From Silene latifolia (Eukaryota > Streptophyta > Magnoliopsida > Caryophyllales > Caryophyllaceae), in contig NC_133536.1 in assembly GCF_048544455.1 (NCBI RefSeq), positions 27,654,152 through 27,718,151 on the forward strand: DNA of 64,000 bases, in the 5' to 3' direction. The notes beneath the pieces are model-generated. The model was not told the origin of the DNA, did no database searches, and saw nothing but the letters and a program-made list of their open reading frames with translations. Below are positions 1-10,320 of the stretch, in pieces (position 1 is the first letter of the stretch; the number at the start of each line of letters is the position of its first letter). Made by a program: the position numbers and the translations under genes.

Positions 1-1317
1 CACCATAAAGCAACAGACAACCAACACACAAATAATCAAAACTATCATAAACTATCTGCCTTTTGGCCTCCACTTCTCCATCCACGATCTTATTGCTTTC
101 CAATTGGTCAACCATTTTTTCTAAAGAATACGGTATATTTTCCTTCCAAGCCTTGCTCCACAACCCGACTCGTAATACCACCAAATCCCGCATACTAGAC
201 CAGGACGGGTCTTTGAGTTCGAAGACGGCCGCATTCCTTACCTCCCAAATAATAGTGACCACGGCAATGAAAAAAGTATCCCAAATTTGCTTCTCAAAAC
301 CCGCTAGATGTGCCCCATGCCAAAGTAGAAAGGCGTCATCAATTTCCAATGGACATACCCACATCATTCCCCATTCAGCACAAATCTCATTCCAAATATT
401 CCATGAGAAACGACAATGTAGAAAAACATGATTAACAGTCTCCAAAACCTCACCACAAAATGTACACAACGACTCCTCAGGTGTTAATGCCTTCCATTTG
501 AGTACCCTATCTTTTGTCGCCACCCTTTTCCATAGTATTGCCCAAAGAAGCACTTCATATCTTGGGGGAGCAAGGTTTTTCCACACAAGGGGGAACCATT
601 GTTTATGGTCCTCAGAGTTATATTTCATGTTATAGAATGCATCCACGAAAGACTTGGTAGTGAACATACCTGCTTTGTCAAAAGACCAAGAGTAATGGTC
701 TTCCTTTTCTCTTCTTGGGCCGGAACTCCGCAATTATTGTCATTAAGTCACAAGAAGAGGGACTTCCCAATCAAACAAGTTTCTTCGCCAAAGGAGATTC
801 CACACCCATGTCTCTTCAATCCAACTTCCCATATCGCTACCTTGGTCGACTTTTTGTAGAGATAGCGAATAGAGCCTAGGAAATCCTTCTCTGAGAGGGC
901 ACATGCCAATCCACCTATCTTCCCAAAAACTAGCTAAGATCCCATTCCCTACTTTTAATTTGATTCCTTGGTGTGTAATTTTCTCCACATGAACATCCCA
1001 TTTATTCACTGCACATATACTCTTCCATACTCCATATCGCGCCACGTTGCTCCCACACCTGAATACACTCTCTGGATTCAGCTCATGGATTGAACAAATA
1101 ATCTTTTTCCACAGGGATTGGTGCTCCAAAGAAAAGCGCCACCACCATTTAAACAATAAGCTTGCATTTCTAATCTGTAAGTCGCCAACGCCTAAACCAC
1201 CCATGCTCTTAGGCTTCTGGATAGTAATCCAGCTAATGAGGGGAACACACCCAACACCATTACTATTTGAGTCAACTATTTTGCACATTGTAAGGTCGTC
1301 GAATGACTTTGCCTAAC
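1..1317 (-). pseudogene. LINE (non-LTR retrotransposon) ORF2 C-terminal fragment
   Basis: Read on the minus strand this is the end of a plant L1-type ORF2. The part at 743-1288 has the typical post-RT region (KSMGGLGVGDLQIRNASLLF, then WWWRFS and SLWKKII). Around 60-600 lies the zf-RVT domain, with APPRYEVLLW and a C-x2-C...H...C zinc ligand set (CTFCGEVLETVNHVFLHC). A stop near 743 separates the two parts, and no palm domain is present, so it is a dead 5'-truncated or partly sequenced copy; it may continue left of the window. The protein would act in target-primed reverse transcription. No poly(A) end or target duplication is visible. Confidence 0.85.
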
Positions 1318-1859
1318 ATTGTGCTCATTCTCAAAACAGAGGTTTTTAAGCTTATATGCAGTTTCTCGTAGCTTCAATAGGTTTTAACTAGCTTCTTGGA
1401 TGCCTGTAGAGAAAAACCATTGATATAATCCAGAAAATCACTAAGCTTTCTCTATCTAGTGACCAAGTGTACTGCAAAGTATATTCTCGCCTGTTACACC
1501 TTCCACATATTGGCAACTAATGTTCCCTGGGAGGTAAACCAAATTTCTTACTAAATCTGTATGCGTGGTTTTATCTATTTTCAATATCCAAACTCTTCAT
1601 GAATCATGACTACTGAATAGAATCAAAGATAAAATTTCCATAGTAATCATTCAGAGCTGCAGCACCGCATCAAGACCAGTTCTAAAAGTCTTGAAGATTA
1701 CCGTGACAGCATGACTTCATATTAAGGAAATATATCACCGCATTTTTAAGTTGTGGCGTTCGATCCTAAGATCAAGATTGAAACCCAGGTTTAATGCCAT
1801 GAATATCCCTTACTCATTTTTGCACCAAACATTCACTCTCTTTTTAGTCAAGTTCGTTA
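1318..1859. other. No recognisable gene; probable RADA downstream or intron sequence
   Basis: About 540 bases of AT-rich sequence with no long ORF. It lies between the LINE fragment and a MITE, downstream of the last RADA exon I can recognise. I looked for the next RADA exon on the minus strand and did not find it. Confidence 0.4.
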
Positions 1860-2174
1860 GAGCATCTCCAATGGTTACCTAAAAGGACTTGCTTGCAAAT
1901 AAAAAAGATTTCAAGCTACTTGTTCAACCATTGGAGCACTCTACATAAACTACCTTAAATTGAGCTAGTAGCTCCATGGAGCTAGTAGCTCAAATGGTCC
2001 TACAAGAAGAATGTAACCAATAGAAAAATAGTGGGTGTGTTAAGTGGGTTCAATTAAGCTACTAGTAAATTAGTTTAACCATTGGAGCAAATTGTAGCTT
2101 GAAATTGTTGTGGCTTAAAAAGTTGATGTGGCAAAGGTAAGCTAGTATCAACTAGCTTACCATTGCAGATGCTC
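1860..2174. mobile_element. PIF/Harbinger-like MITE, 315 bp, TSD TTA
   Basis: The terminal inverted repeats are GAGCATCTCCAATGGT at the left and its near-perfect reverse complement at the right (one mismatch in the first 16). Both ends are flanked by TTA (1857-1859 and 2175-2177), the target size and sequence of PIF/Harbinger elements. The interior is AT-rich, with inverted GAGCTAGTAGCT-like blocks and no coding capacity. It sits downstream of the last recognisable RADA exon. Confidence 0.8.
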
Positions 2175-2242
2175 TTATTGATATTATGTGAGCTAGAAAG
2201 TACTACCCACCTTGTCTTGTACCCTTCACTTGCTTTCAAGTA

Positions 2243-2450
2243 CTCCCTCCGTCCCGGTCATTTGTTGTCCTTTGGTTTTGGCACAAAGCCCAAGAAAAGA
2301 GGAGGGGACCAATTACTAAATGACAAGTGGAATGAATTGAGTGTGAATGATCAAATTACTCATCAAATTCATTCTTAAAATAGAAAGGACAACAAATGAC
2401 TAAGACACCTCAAAATAGAAAAGGACAACAAATGACCGGGACAGAGGGAG
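2243..2450. mobile_element. Stowaway MITE, 208 bp
   Basis: Long terminal inverted repeats start CTCCCTCCGTCCCGGTCATT and end with the matching complement, flanked by TA on both sides (2241-2242, 2451-2452). This is the standard plant Stowaway (Tc1/mariner) signature. It has no coding capacity. A related copy sits at 22773-22974. Confidence 0.9.
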
Positions 2451-2526
2451 TATATCATTTGGCCTTTTCCCGAGATGGGAGATATTATTGTCCCCCAGCA
2501 TAATAGGTGTTCTCTGTTCTCTAATA

Positions 2527-2784
2527 CTCCCTCCATTCAATTCCACTTTACATGTTTACTTTATCACGTTTGCCAACGCGAGTTTTACGCGGTAAATATC
2601 TTTAGCTACGTATTTGCAAAAATTATAAAAATTAGATATTTTTAATGTACTCTAAAAGACGAATCAAATAAGATCCCACATGAATATATTTTAACTTATG
2701 TATCGAGAGAAAATTAAAGTTGAATGTCCGCTTGTGAATAGTGTGCAAATGAGAAACCTGCAAAGTGGAGTTGAATGGAGGGAG
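2527..2784. mobile_element. Stowaway MITE, 258 bp
   Basis: Terminal repeats CTCCCTCCATTCAATTCCAC and the complementary GTGGAGTTGAATGGAGGGAG are flanked by TA dinucleotides. It is a different Stowaway subfamily from the neighbour at 2243-2450, because the sequence inside the first eight bases differs. No ORF. Confidence 0.88.
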
Positions 2785-2799
2785 TATTTAGCAGAGCAC

Positions 2800-3264
2800 T
2801 AAGGCCCTGTTCTTCTTTCGGCTTATTTTCACCCATTTGATTCAAATTCAAATTTCTATTCGATTCGATTCATTTCGATTCGATTGATTCACTCCATTCG
2901 ATTCGATTCGATTCGATTCACTCCATTCGATTCGATTGATTCATTCGATTCGATTCAAATCATTCCATTAAATTCAGCTCATTTCAGCTTTACTAATTTA
3001 AATAATAGTTATTATTAATTTTGTTAACAATAATACTATTTTTTTAATATTAATATTATTTACTATTTATTATTATTATAATTATAATTAATAATATTGT
3101 TAATAATTTATTTATTTATTATTATTACTATTATTATTATTATTATTATTATTATTATGATGATGATGATGAATAATATTATTATTAAAATGAATAATAA
3201 TGTTATTAATGTTAATGTTAATGTTATTGTTGTTGTTGTTGTTGATATTATTATTATTATTATT

Positions 3265-3305
<41 letters not shown>

Positions 3306-4235
3306 CGTTGTTATTATAATTATTATTGGTATTATTATTAAAATTCATAACATTTATTGGTATTATTATTAAAATTCATAACATTTATTATTAATATTAT
3401 TAATGAGGCACACCGAACCGACTTGACTCACTTGCCAATACGGGGTCTTACAAGTCAACACGCTTGCCAACATGGTTACAAATTCGCTTGGTACCCTACG
3501 AATCACAAATCGTTAAAAGCAAATTCTATCAAGTTGATTACTGAAAATACATGTAACACATTTTCTATAAACGAATCGCGAATCGGTAAGGCGTATTCAT
3601 AGCGAATATGGTAACCGTGCTTGCCAAACCATCATTTGAGGTACACATAAAACCTATAAATATCTCATTATTCACCAATCAATGGTAAAAACTTCTCACC
3701 AACAACTTCCTCTCTCTAGAAGTAAGACTACTCAAGCTACTACCTGAATTCGAGCAACGCTTACTTAAGTGTTTTTATTCTAAACAATTATTTTACTAAT
3801 ATCATTATTAATATGACCTTATTAGTTATTATTGTTATTAAAAATATTATTAGTAGAAAAATACTATTTTTTCATTATTATAATTTATGATTATTCATAT
3901 ATAATATTATAATTTTTTTCTTATAAATATTAATTTTAGTATTACTATTATACTATGAATATTAATATATTATAGTTGATAATAACAATAATATTGAATA
4001 CTATTATTATTATTATTAATATGATTATTTCAGTTTAATTCACTTCAATTGACTTTATTCGATTGATTCGATTCATTTCAACTCTATTGATTGATTGATT
4101 GATTCGACTCCATTCGATTCGATTCGATTCGATTCGGCTCCATTCGATTCGTTTAGCTCGATTCGATTCGATTCACTCCATTCAGATTCGATTCGATTCG
4201 ATTCGCTCTAAAAAGCCAGAAAGAAGAGGGCCTTA
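2800..4235. mobile_element. 1.4 kb non-autonomous TIR element filled with ATTCG and TTA/GTT repeats
   Basis: Left end TAAGGCCCTGTTCTTCTTTC and right end GAAAGAAGAGGGCCTTA form a 17-20 bp inverted repeat with a 3 bp indel. Inside each end lies a pentanucleotide array (ATTCG)n, at about 2865-2960 and 4055-4205. The centre holds AT-rich DNA, a trinucleotide microsatellite and a 350 bp more complex stretch (about 3405-3770). There is no transposase ORF. Flanking bases do not give a convincing target duplication, so the superfamily is undecided. It lies in what was the RADA intron after the 72 bp exon at 4279-4350. Confidence 0.65.
3040..3400. repeat. TTA/GTT trinucleotide microsatellite and 31 bp direct duplication
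   Basis: Runs of TTA/ATT pass into GAT, then GTT repeats (about 3270-3305). They are followed by two near-identical copies of a 31-base unit (ATTGGTATTATTATTAAAAT and onwards) around 3325-3387. The open frames here encode only poly-Ile, poly-Val or poly-Asn and are not genes. Confidence 0.85.
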
Positions 4236-4278
4236 ACATTAGAATAATGGAAGGGGGTGTTGCTTCTAGTGCACTGAC

Positions 4279-4498
4279 CTCTTCACCGGATACGTAGAGC
4301 ATATGCCCTGCTCCTCCAACGTCACAGCTTTCTGCTATAAGTGCAGCCATCTTCATTTCTAACATAACTCCATTAGTGAAACATGCAATATCGCAGCACT
4401 TGAACGAAATCTCCTGAGATAGACAACTTAAGTAGGTTTATGTGACAAAAATGGATCTTACCTGTAATGCCAATGTACTTTTGCCCACACCAGGAATT
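4279..4498 (-). pseudogene. RADA: RADA (RadA/Sms) gene: 3' half of the Walker A exon and the following exon
   Basis: RadA/Sms is a RecA-like ATPase that promotes branch migration in recombination; the plant protein works in organelles. On the minus strand 4462-4498 encodes the end of the P-loop exon (GVGKSTLALQ) and ends at a GTAAG donor. The next exon, 4279-4350, is exactly 24 codons, MAALIAESCDVGGAGHMLYV then SGEE, between an AG acceptor and a GTCAG donor. This is the RadA stretch that follows Walker A. The 5' half of the Walker A exon is 18 kb away at 22622-22653 because a hAT element lies between them. Downstream exons (the rest of the ATPase core and the Lon-like domain) were not found. 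As arranged, this locus cannot make RADA unless the element is excised or spliced out. Confidence 0.85.
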
Positions 4499-4607
4499 CA
4501 GGCCCGGTCCTGGAATATTCGGGACCCTAGGCAAAATTAAGAATCGGGGCCCCTTTATAAAAAATACAATGTACGATAAAAAAAAACTAAAACAGACCAT
4601 AATATTT

Positions 4608-6006
4608 CTATCGTAGAAAACGGGTTCTATGAGAATTCTGAGATGCAAAATCGTTGATGATTACATCAACATCAATGTCTTTCAAAAGCTCCTTCTCGAT
4701 TGACAAAATTGCAAGACCATTCAACCGTTCTTGTGACATTGATGACCTCAAGTAGGTTTTGATCAATTTCAACTTTGAAAAACTTCTTTCCGCGGAAGCC
4801 ACTGTCACGGGAACTGTTAAGAAAATTCTATAAGCGATTGAAGCATTAGGATAACAATCTGCACTTATAACAAACTCAAGAATTTTAGTAGCCGACATTA
4901 GTTTATTTGGCAAGGTAGATTGTATCACTTTCAATTCAGAGTAAAGATCATTTAAATCAACGTCGGACGTGTAAGTAGAGTGAAAAGTAACACAACGTCC
5001 TCTTAATTCATTTTCATCCAATGACTTTAACTTGTTTGAATCAAACAAAAATCCGAAAATACTTTCAAAAGTTTTTAATTGCTCAAATCTGGTTTTTAAA
5101 GAAGTAATAGCCATATCAACAACAACAAAAAAATACTCATGTTTAAATAACTCTTCAGGAGACTTATTTTGTTCATCGTCTTGATTAGTTTCATCAAAAT
5201 GTCTTTTTCTAATAACATGACGCTTTGTCGGAAGTGTAGGCTCTACATCCATCTCAAGTGCAATACTTTTAGCAATGTTCATACTAGAAGTGAATCCTTC
5301 ATCTCTAAACTTTTCAAAATATGACAATATACCTTGGACTTGTTCTATGGTGATGTCAATACACATAGACTTAGATTGCAATTTCTTGCTTACCATATTT
5401 ATAACAAACAAAATATCATACCAAATAACTATACCAAGCAAGAACTCAAAACTCCCAAGTGCATTATACAAAGACTCAGCCTCACTCTTTGACTTTGCAT
5501 CATTAATACAAGAATCATATAAAATAGACAAAGCCAATCTTAATTGTGGAGTTTGAAATCTAATAGCTTTAACACTTTTAATTCGACTCTCCCAACGAGT
5601 ATTAGATAAACATTTTAAAGTAAGTTCAGGGACATTAGCAAGCAAAATTTTCCATCTTTTTGTAGAACTAGAAAACAAAGTATACAAGTGTTGAACAATT
5701 CCAAAAAATGAAGTAGCTCTAATGCAAGAATGTGCCATGTCACTAAGAGCAAGATTCAAACTATGACAAGCACAAGGCATATATAATGCGCTTGGATTTA
5801 CTTCTAGTAGACGCTTTTGTACACCTTGATGTTTCCCTTTCATATTGGAGCCGTTATCATAACCTTGACCCCTTATATCATGAACATTCAGATCAAGGGA
5901 CTTTAAAACATTTTGTAATACATTAAAAAGTCCTAATCCTGATGTATCATTCACTTCCAAGAACTCTAAAAAGTACTCCTCAATTTGTAATTTTTTGGCC
6001 GACATA
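4608..6006 (-). pseudogene. hAT transposase, C-terminal part (split by LTR element)
   Basis: This is the C-terminal half of a zinc-finger MYM-1-like hAT transposase. It has the second acidic motif region (GQGYDNGSNMKGKHQG), the CHSLNLAL stretch, an RWESRIKSVKAI segment, and the hAT dimerisation domain near the end (TVASAERSFSKLKLIKTYLR, then RLNGLAILSIE). The frame is open up to the LTR border, where the 5 bp duplication TTCAC (6007-6011) begins. The other half is at 20588-21684. The two halves join in phase and together give 832 codons including the stop, the usual size, with no internal stop. So the gene seems to have been intact when the retroelement landed. Confidence 0.9.
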
Positions 6007-6011
6007 TTCAC

Positions 6012-7729
6012 TGATGTGGGGTTTGTCGCACTCCCCCAATCAAACAAATAACTCAACTAATGTAGTAGGGTAGTCGAGGTCGAACCACAAGGAGCAAGGG
6101 TGATTACTAATTGGTTAAATTCTTATGCTTAGCTAAGTCGGATAAAACAAGGATGAATGATTATATAAAGGACTAAACTAAATAACAAGAAATAAATTAA
6201 ACTAATTAAACTATAGAACGAGAAAGCAAGCTATTAAATACGATTTACTCAAGTTAATTAAGGCCTAGGGCGCGACTAAACCACCGACATTCATAATAAA
6301 TCATGAGTTCCTTAAACTAGTTGTTAAGGGGGAAGTGTATTGGGTGGAGACGCCTCTAATTCGCCCACCAACTCCCTCCCGGGCTCATGGTGGGACACTA
6401 GTGATACCGAATCAACTCCCTCCCGGGCTCATGACTCGATTTCCCCCGATTCAAGACTCAAGGCTCACCAAAGTGGGCCCACTCCGCTCACCTCTCATCA
6501 AGATCAAGGGCTTAAGCCCGCGATAAACTCCCGGTCATCCCTACCCTTCTCCGGAAGGTGAACTTCAAACTGAAAAACAAAGGCACCCCACTTGGGTTCT
6601 CCCTCCCGGGCTCAACCCAAGTCGGCACACGACCAAAAAGGGGTAATGTAATCAATCCCAACCTAACCAACTCCCGTTGGTGGACAAGGGTCAAAACCGA
6701 CAATTACTCCCAAATAGACACAACAATTCCATTCCTTTGTTTAAACCCCAAAACCCCTCCTCAACAACTAATTTAATGAACTCAATTAGATAAATTACTC
6801 ATGTTAGGGTCTAATCGCACCCTAGTGAAAATACTACTCACTAATCATGGTCAATTTAGCAAGACAAGCAATAAAGGAGTCAACTTTAACCATGAACATG
6901 ATAATTAATTGATTACTAGTACTAAGCATGCAATTGGCAACAAAAAGATGATAACCAAGTTATCAAACCACAATCAAAATGAAATTAGGCAAAAAGATGG
7001 TAACTTTGACTTCAAGCAAAGCAAATATTCAAAAATGGGAGAAACATAAACAAAGGAAAATGAAATCAACAACTAAAAACAAGAGGAAATAAGAAGTGAC
7101 AAAGGAAATATACCAACAATTATAAGGCAAGAAGGATGATTGGATTGAATAATTGAAAAAGATGAAGAACAATGTTACAACTTCTTCCCCAAATATTTTC
7201 TCTACCAACTCACTTTTGATCTAAAATCTAGTATGAAATTATTGTGTTTTCTGAAAATAGGGTTGGGTATATATACAAAAGGGTCCATTAACGGAATTAC
7301 AAAGGTCGAAAATCAAAGAAAAGCCCAAAAGACCTCTATCCGGTGTTGGGAACGCCGGCCGCCTCTTGGGAACGCCGGATAGAGGTGGGAACACCGGATG
7401 GAATCTCTGAACACCCACTAGGCCAATTTTGAGCACCAGATAGAGGCGGGAACACCGCTCTGGAGTCTGAACGCCCATGGAAGTTGGGAAAATCTCAAGA
7501 CGGTTCTCGATTTCTGCTTCGCTCCTTGCAAAAAGGTCCCGTCCCTATATCACCTCTCACGTTCTCCTAAAAAAGTGTGAAATAATATTATAATTACGCA
7601 ATGCCATATACAAGATGAATAAATGCAAAATTGACTATGGACTAGGCTAAATTAGCTAAAGAGTGTAACAAAATGAAGACAAAGTGAAGGGTTTAAGGCC
7701 AAAAATGTAGGGTGATAACATAGTTATCA
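6012..7729 (-). repeat. Outer element 3' LTR
   Basis: TG...CA bounded, 1718 bp. A TATATATA box lies at 7268-7275 on the minus strand. Upstream of it, at about 7335-7475, is a cluster of GC-rich dyads built from CCGGATAGAGG and GGGAACGCCGG units. The pre-LTR polypurine tract (TGTGGGGAGATT on the minus strand) lies at 7730-7741. Small open frames inside the LTR are not genes; they recur in the other copy. Confidence 0.93.
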
Positions 7730-10215
7730 AATCTCCCCACACTAAACCCTTACTCGTCCTCGAGTAAGTCCAAGGTCAAATTACAAGGCAATACTACGGC
7801 TAAGTATCAAAAGCGTGTGCACCATATAAGCACCGCTAAATTATTCTACTATATAATCCGATTGAGTATTAGCGCACTCTACGCCCTTTCAACTCACGTA
7901 ATTTCACTTATGAGGAGAAAGCAAAATTCGCAAGGCAAGTGGGGTCTTGCAAGAAAAATGAAATGCATCCATCATGTAAGCACATAAGCAAGTAATAGAA
8001 TGCATCAATCAAAAAGTCAACCGCTTTCCTCATCTAAACGGTCGTTTTGTTTCAAAACCGAACAAAGAGAGTCATTAGTGGAGGGTGTCGTCTTCGGGTG
8101 ATACCAAGGTGTATATCCCCTAATTCTAGCTCAAGTAGCCTACATTGATAACACGGAGTGCCTAAGAAACAAATTCTTGGCGGGAAAGGGGAAGTACTTT
8201 GCTATACTCCCAAGAATGACACGACACACGCGAGATTCGACTCCATATCAAACCCTTGACCAAAAGGAGACCAAAGTCCGACTCTCACGGGTTTCACTAG
8301 TCACTCAGATGAAAGAACGGGGTGATTTTTGTGACAAAAAGTAACCAAAATCACTCTCATAACTCGACTTGCGAAGCATGCCCGCAATCTTATATGGTAC
8401 TATATCCAATATCCGCAAGAGAAATGTAAAATGATGCACATACAAGAGAGACAACCGGGTTGTAACGGGGCTTGGGTTAGGTAAAAAGAGATCGGTGCAA
8501 ACACCGTTTTATGACATGTGAGGCTATCGGTTAAGTAGTCGTCACATCCAACCAATCCGCTAAACTCTACCCATGCAAATGAATTCTTCCACAAAATATG
8601 GCAAGATTGCCATTTTCAAAAATTATTCAATCCTCTTCAAGACAAACTCGATTTGCAAATTACCAACCCTTTATTTGAGACAAAAATATACATTCTTTTC
8701 ATTTTGCTTTTTCATTTCATTTTTCTCTTTTTCTATTTGTTTTTCTTCTTCATTTTTTTTTCTTTTTTTTCTTGTAAACCTCTTCAATATGCAAAAATTG
8801 GTCAACCATCAAGCTTCATTTCACTTTTGTGATATTTCGGACCGTTCACCTCAATAAAAATCAAATTTCCTACCCAATTATACTCCCCAAAATAACTACA
8901 AAGACGAACTACTCAACAAAGGTGAGATGTTTATGGAATGTAGTTATTTTATTAGCAAATGAAATGACAAGGCTTAGGCACAAATTGGGTAAACAAAAGG
9001 GAAAGATGATCAAATGGGTGAAAAATAAGCTTATTTGGCTATGAGAGGCTACTTTATTTGAACAAAATTGTCTCAACATGCACATCGACACTTCTACGGA
9101 ATCAAGGAATGAGCACCATACTTGTGCGTTTTGACATGACATACCACGTAAGGAGAACTACTCTCATGACCTAAACGGGACCGGTTTGATGGACCGGCCA
9201 AATGGAGGCTCTATCCTCACATTTTAGTAGCTATGTCGGTCCTAGGTCGAGTCTCGGACCTAATACGGTCTCACAAGGTGGTCGCAACTTGGTTGTTAAG
9301 CTAGACTTCCGGGTTTTTGCAAGCAAAAACGCTAACATGTGTAATCAAGAGGTACGAGCTATCAAAAGGGAAATGACACGGGCAAGACAAATTATCATCA
9401 TTGGCAACATATGCCCTCCACATTTAGACCCTCTATGCAACTATTTACAAACAAGATGCAACGTGTATGAAATGCAACTAAACATATGAGAAAGCTACGT
9501 GAATGCAGGAGTGAACACGTATATACATTTCTATTCTACATGCAAACAATATCTAGTCCTAACAACACACCAACAACACACACATATCCAAAACGGTTCC
9601 CAAAGGGAACACCCACATCACATATTCCGTCCTCCTCCATGCTTATATATACAAAAAGAAAAGGAAGGATAAAGGAGAAAGAATTGGAAGAATTTTACCA
9701 AGCGTCTTCTCCGATGATTCATGTGTTGTGTATCAAAATGGTTAGGACAAATGCAATATATATAATATAAACAATGCAATATTTTTGGGATTTTTTGAAA
9801 ATTTTCAATTTTTAGTCATTTTTGTAATTTTCTCAAATTAACAAGCAAATATATACAAATATAAACAATATGCACAAAGTGGATATTTTCCTCCCCACAC
9901 TTGAAATTTATATTGTCCTCAATGGAATAAAGTATAGGGAGAGAATGGAAAATTAAAGAACATATTTTTGTGTTTTTAAAATTTTTTCAAAATTAAAGAC
10001 ATGTTTTTGTATTTTTGATATATTCAATTTTTTTTGGGTTTTTTTATTTTCTGAAAGAAAGGTGCAATCAAATAAATAACATGTTTTTGGTGTTTTTAAA
10101 TTTTTCAAATTTTTATGGTTTTTATATAATGAAATAAAATGCAAGTAAAGTATACGTAAGTAAGGGAAGAGAATATATACAATTTAGTGGTTCTTGAGGT
10201 ACTCCACAAAACCTC
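7730..10215 (-). other. Outer element 3' internal region, noncoding
   Basis: There is no gene. On the element's sense (minus) strand it holds, in order, AT-rich TTTTGAAAATTTTC-like repeats (about 9780-10130), a conserved module with GAGGACAAT beside a GTGGGGAGG purine tract (9893-9925), a long purine-rich stretch (complement of 8686-8780), and the polypurine tract at the LTR. The same order of signals recurs in the inner element and in the minus-strand Athila-type element at 58.5-60.1 kb. Confidence 0.7.
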
Positions 10216-10320
10216 TCATGCAAAATTTTGTTGTTTGAAACTCCAAGTAGCATGATCCATGTCACTCAAGGCACGGAGGAGACGGTCAAATGCTCTATCA
10301 AAACCTTCAACTAGACACAA
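10216..10320 (-). pseudogene. Outer element ORF, C-terminal end (split)
   Basis: This short stretch continues the frame of 17785-18698 across the nested inner element. It encodes LVEGFDRAFDRLLRALSDMD and ends at a TGA at 10216-10218. The phase across the 5 bp duplication CACAA (10316-10320) is kept, giving about 337 codons in total. Its ending resembles the C-terminus of the inner element's ORF (FDLLLRALSSMD), so the two ORFs belong to one protein family. Confidence 0.75.

Noticed and set aside
1621-2530. Downstream RADA exons
   Set aside because: Minus-strand translation gave no stretch resembling the post-VSGEE part of RadA.
3097-3372. Open frames of poly-Ile/Val and poly-Asn on both strands
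   Set aside because: They translate a TTA/GTT microsatellite and have no coding character.
4153-4365. A 70-codon minus-strand gene starting MLEMKMAALIAESC
   Set aside because: Only the 24 codons between AG and GTCAG match RADA; the rest is intron and TIR-element DNA.
6335-6776. Proline-rich small frames, repeated at 19193-19634
   Set aside because: Inside the outer element's LTRs; no protein family and they overlap on both strands.
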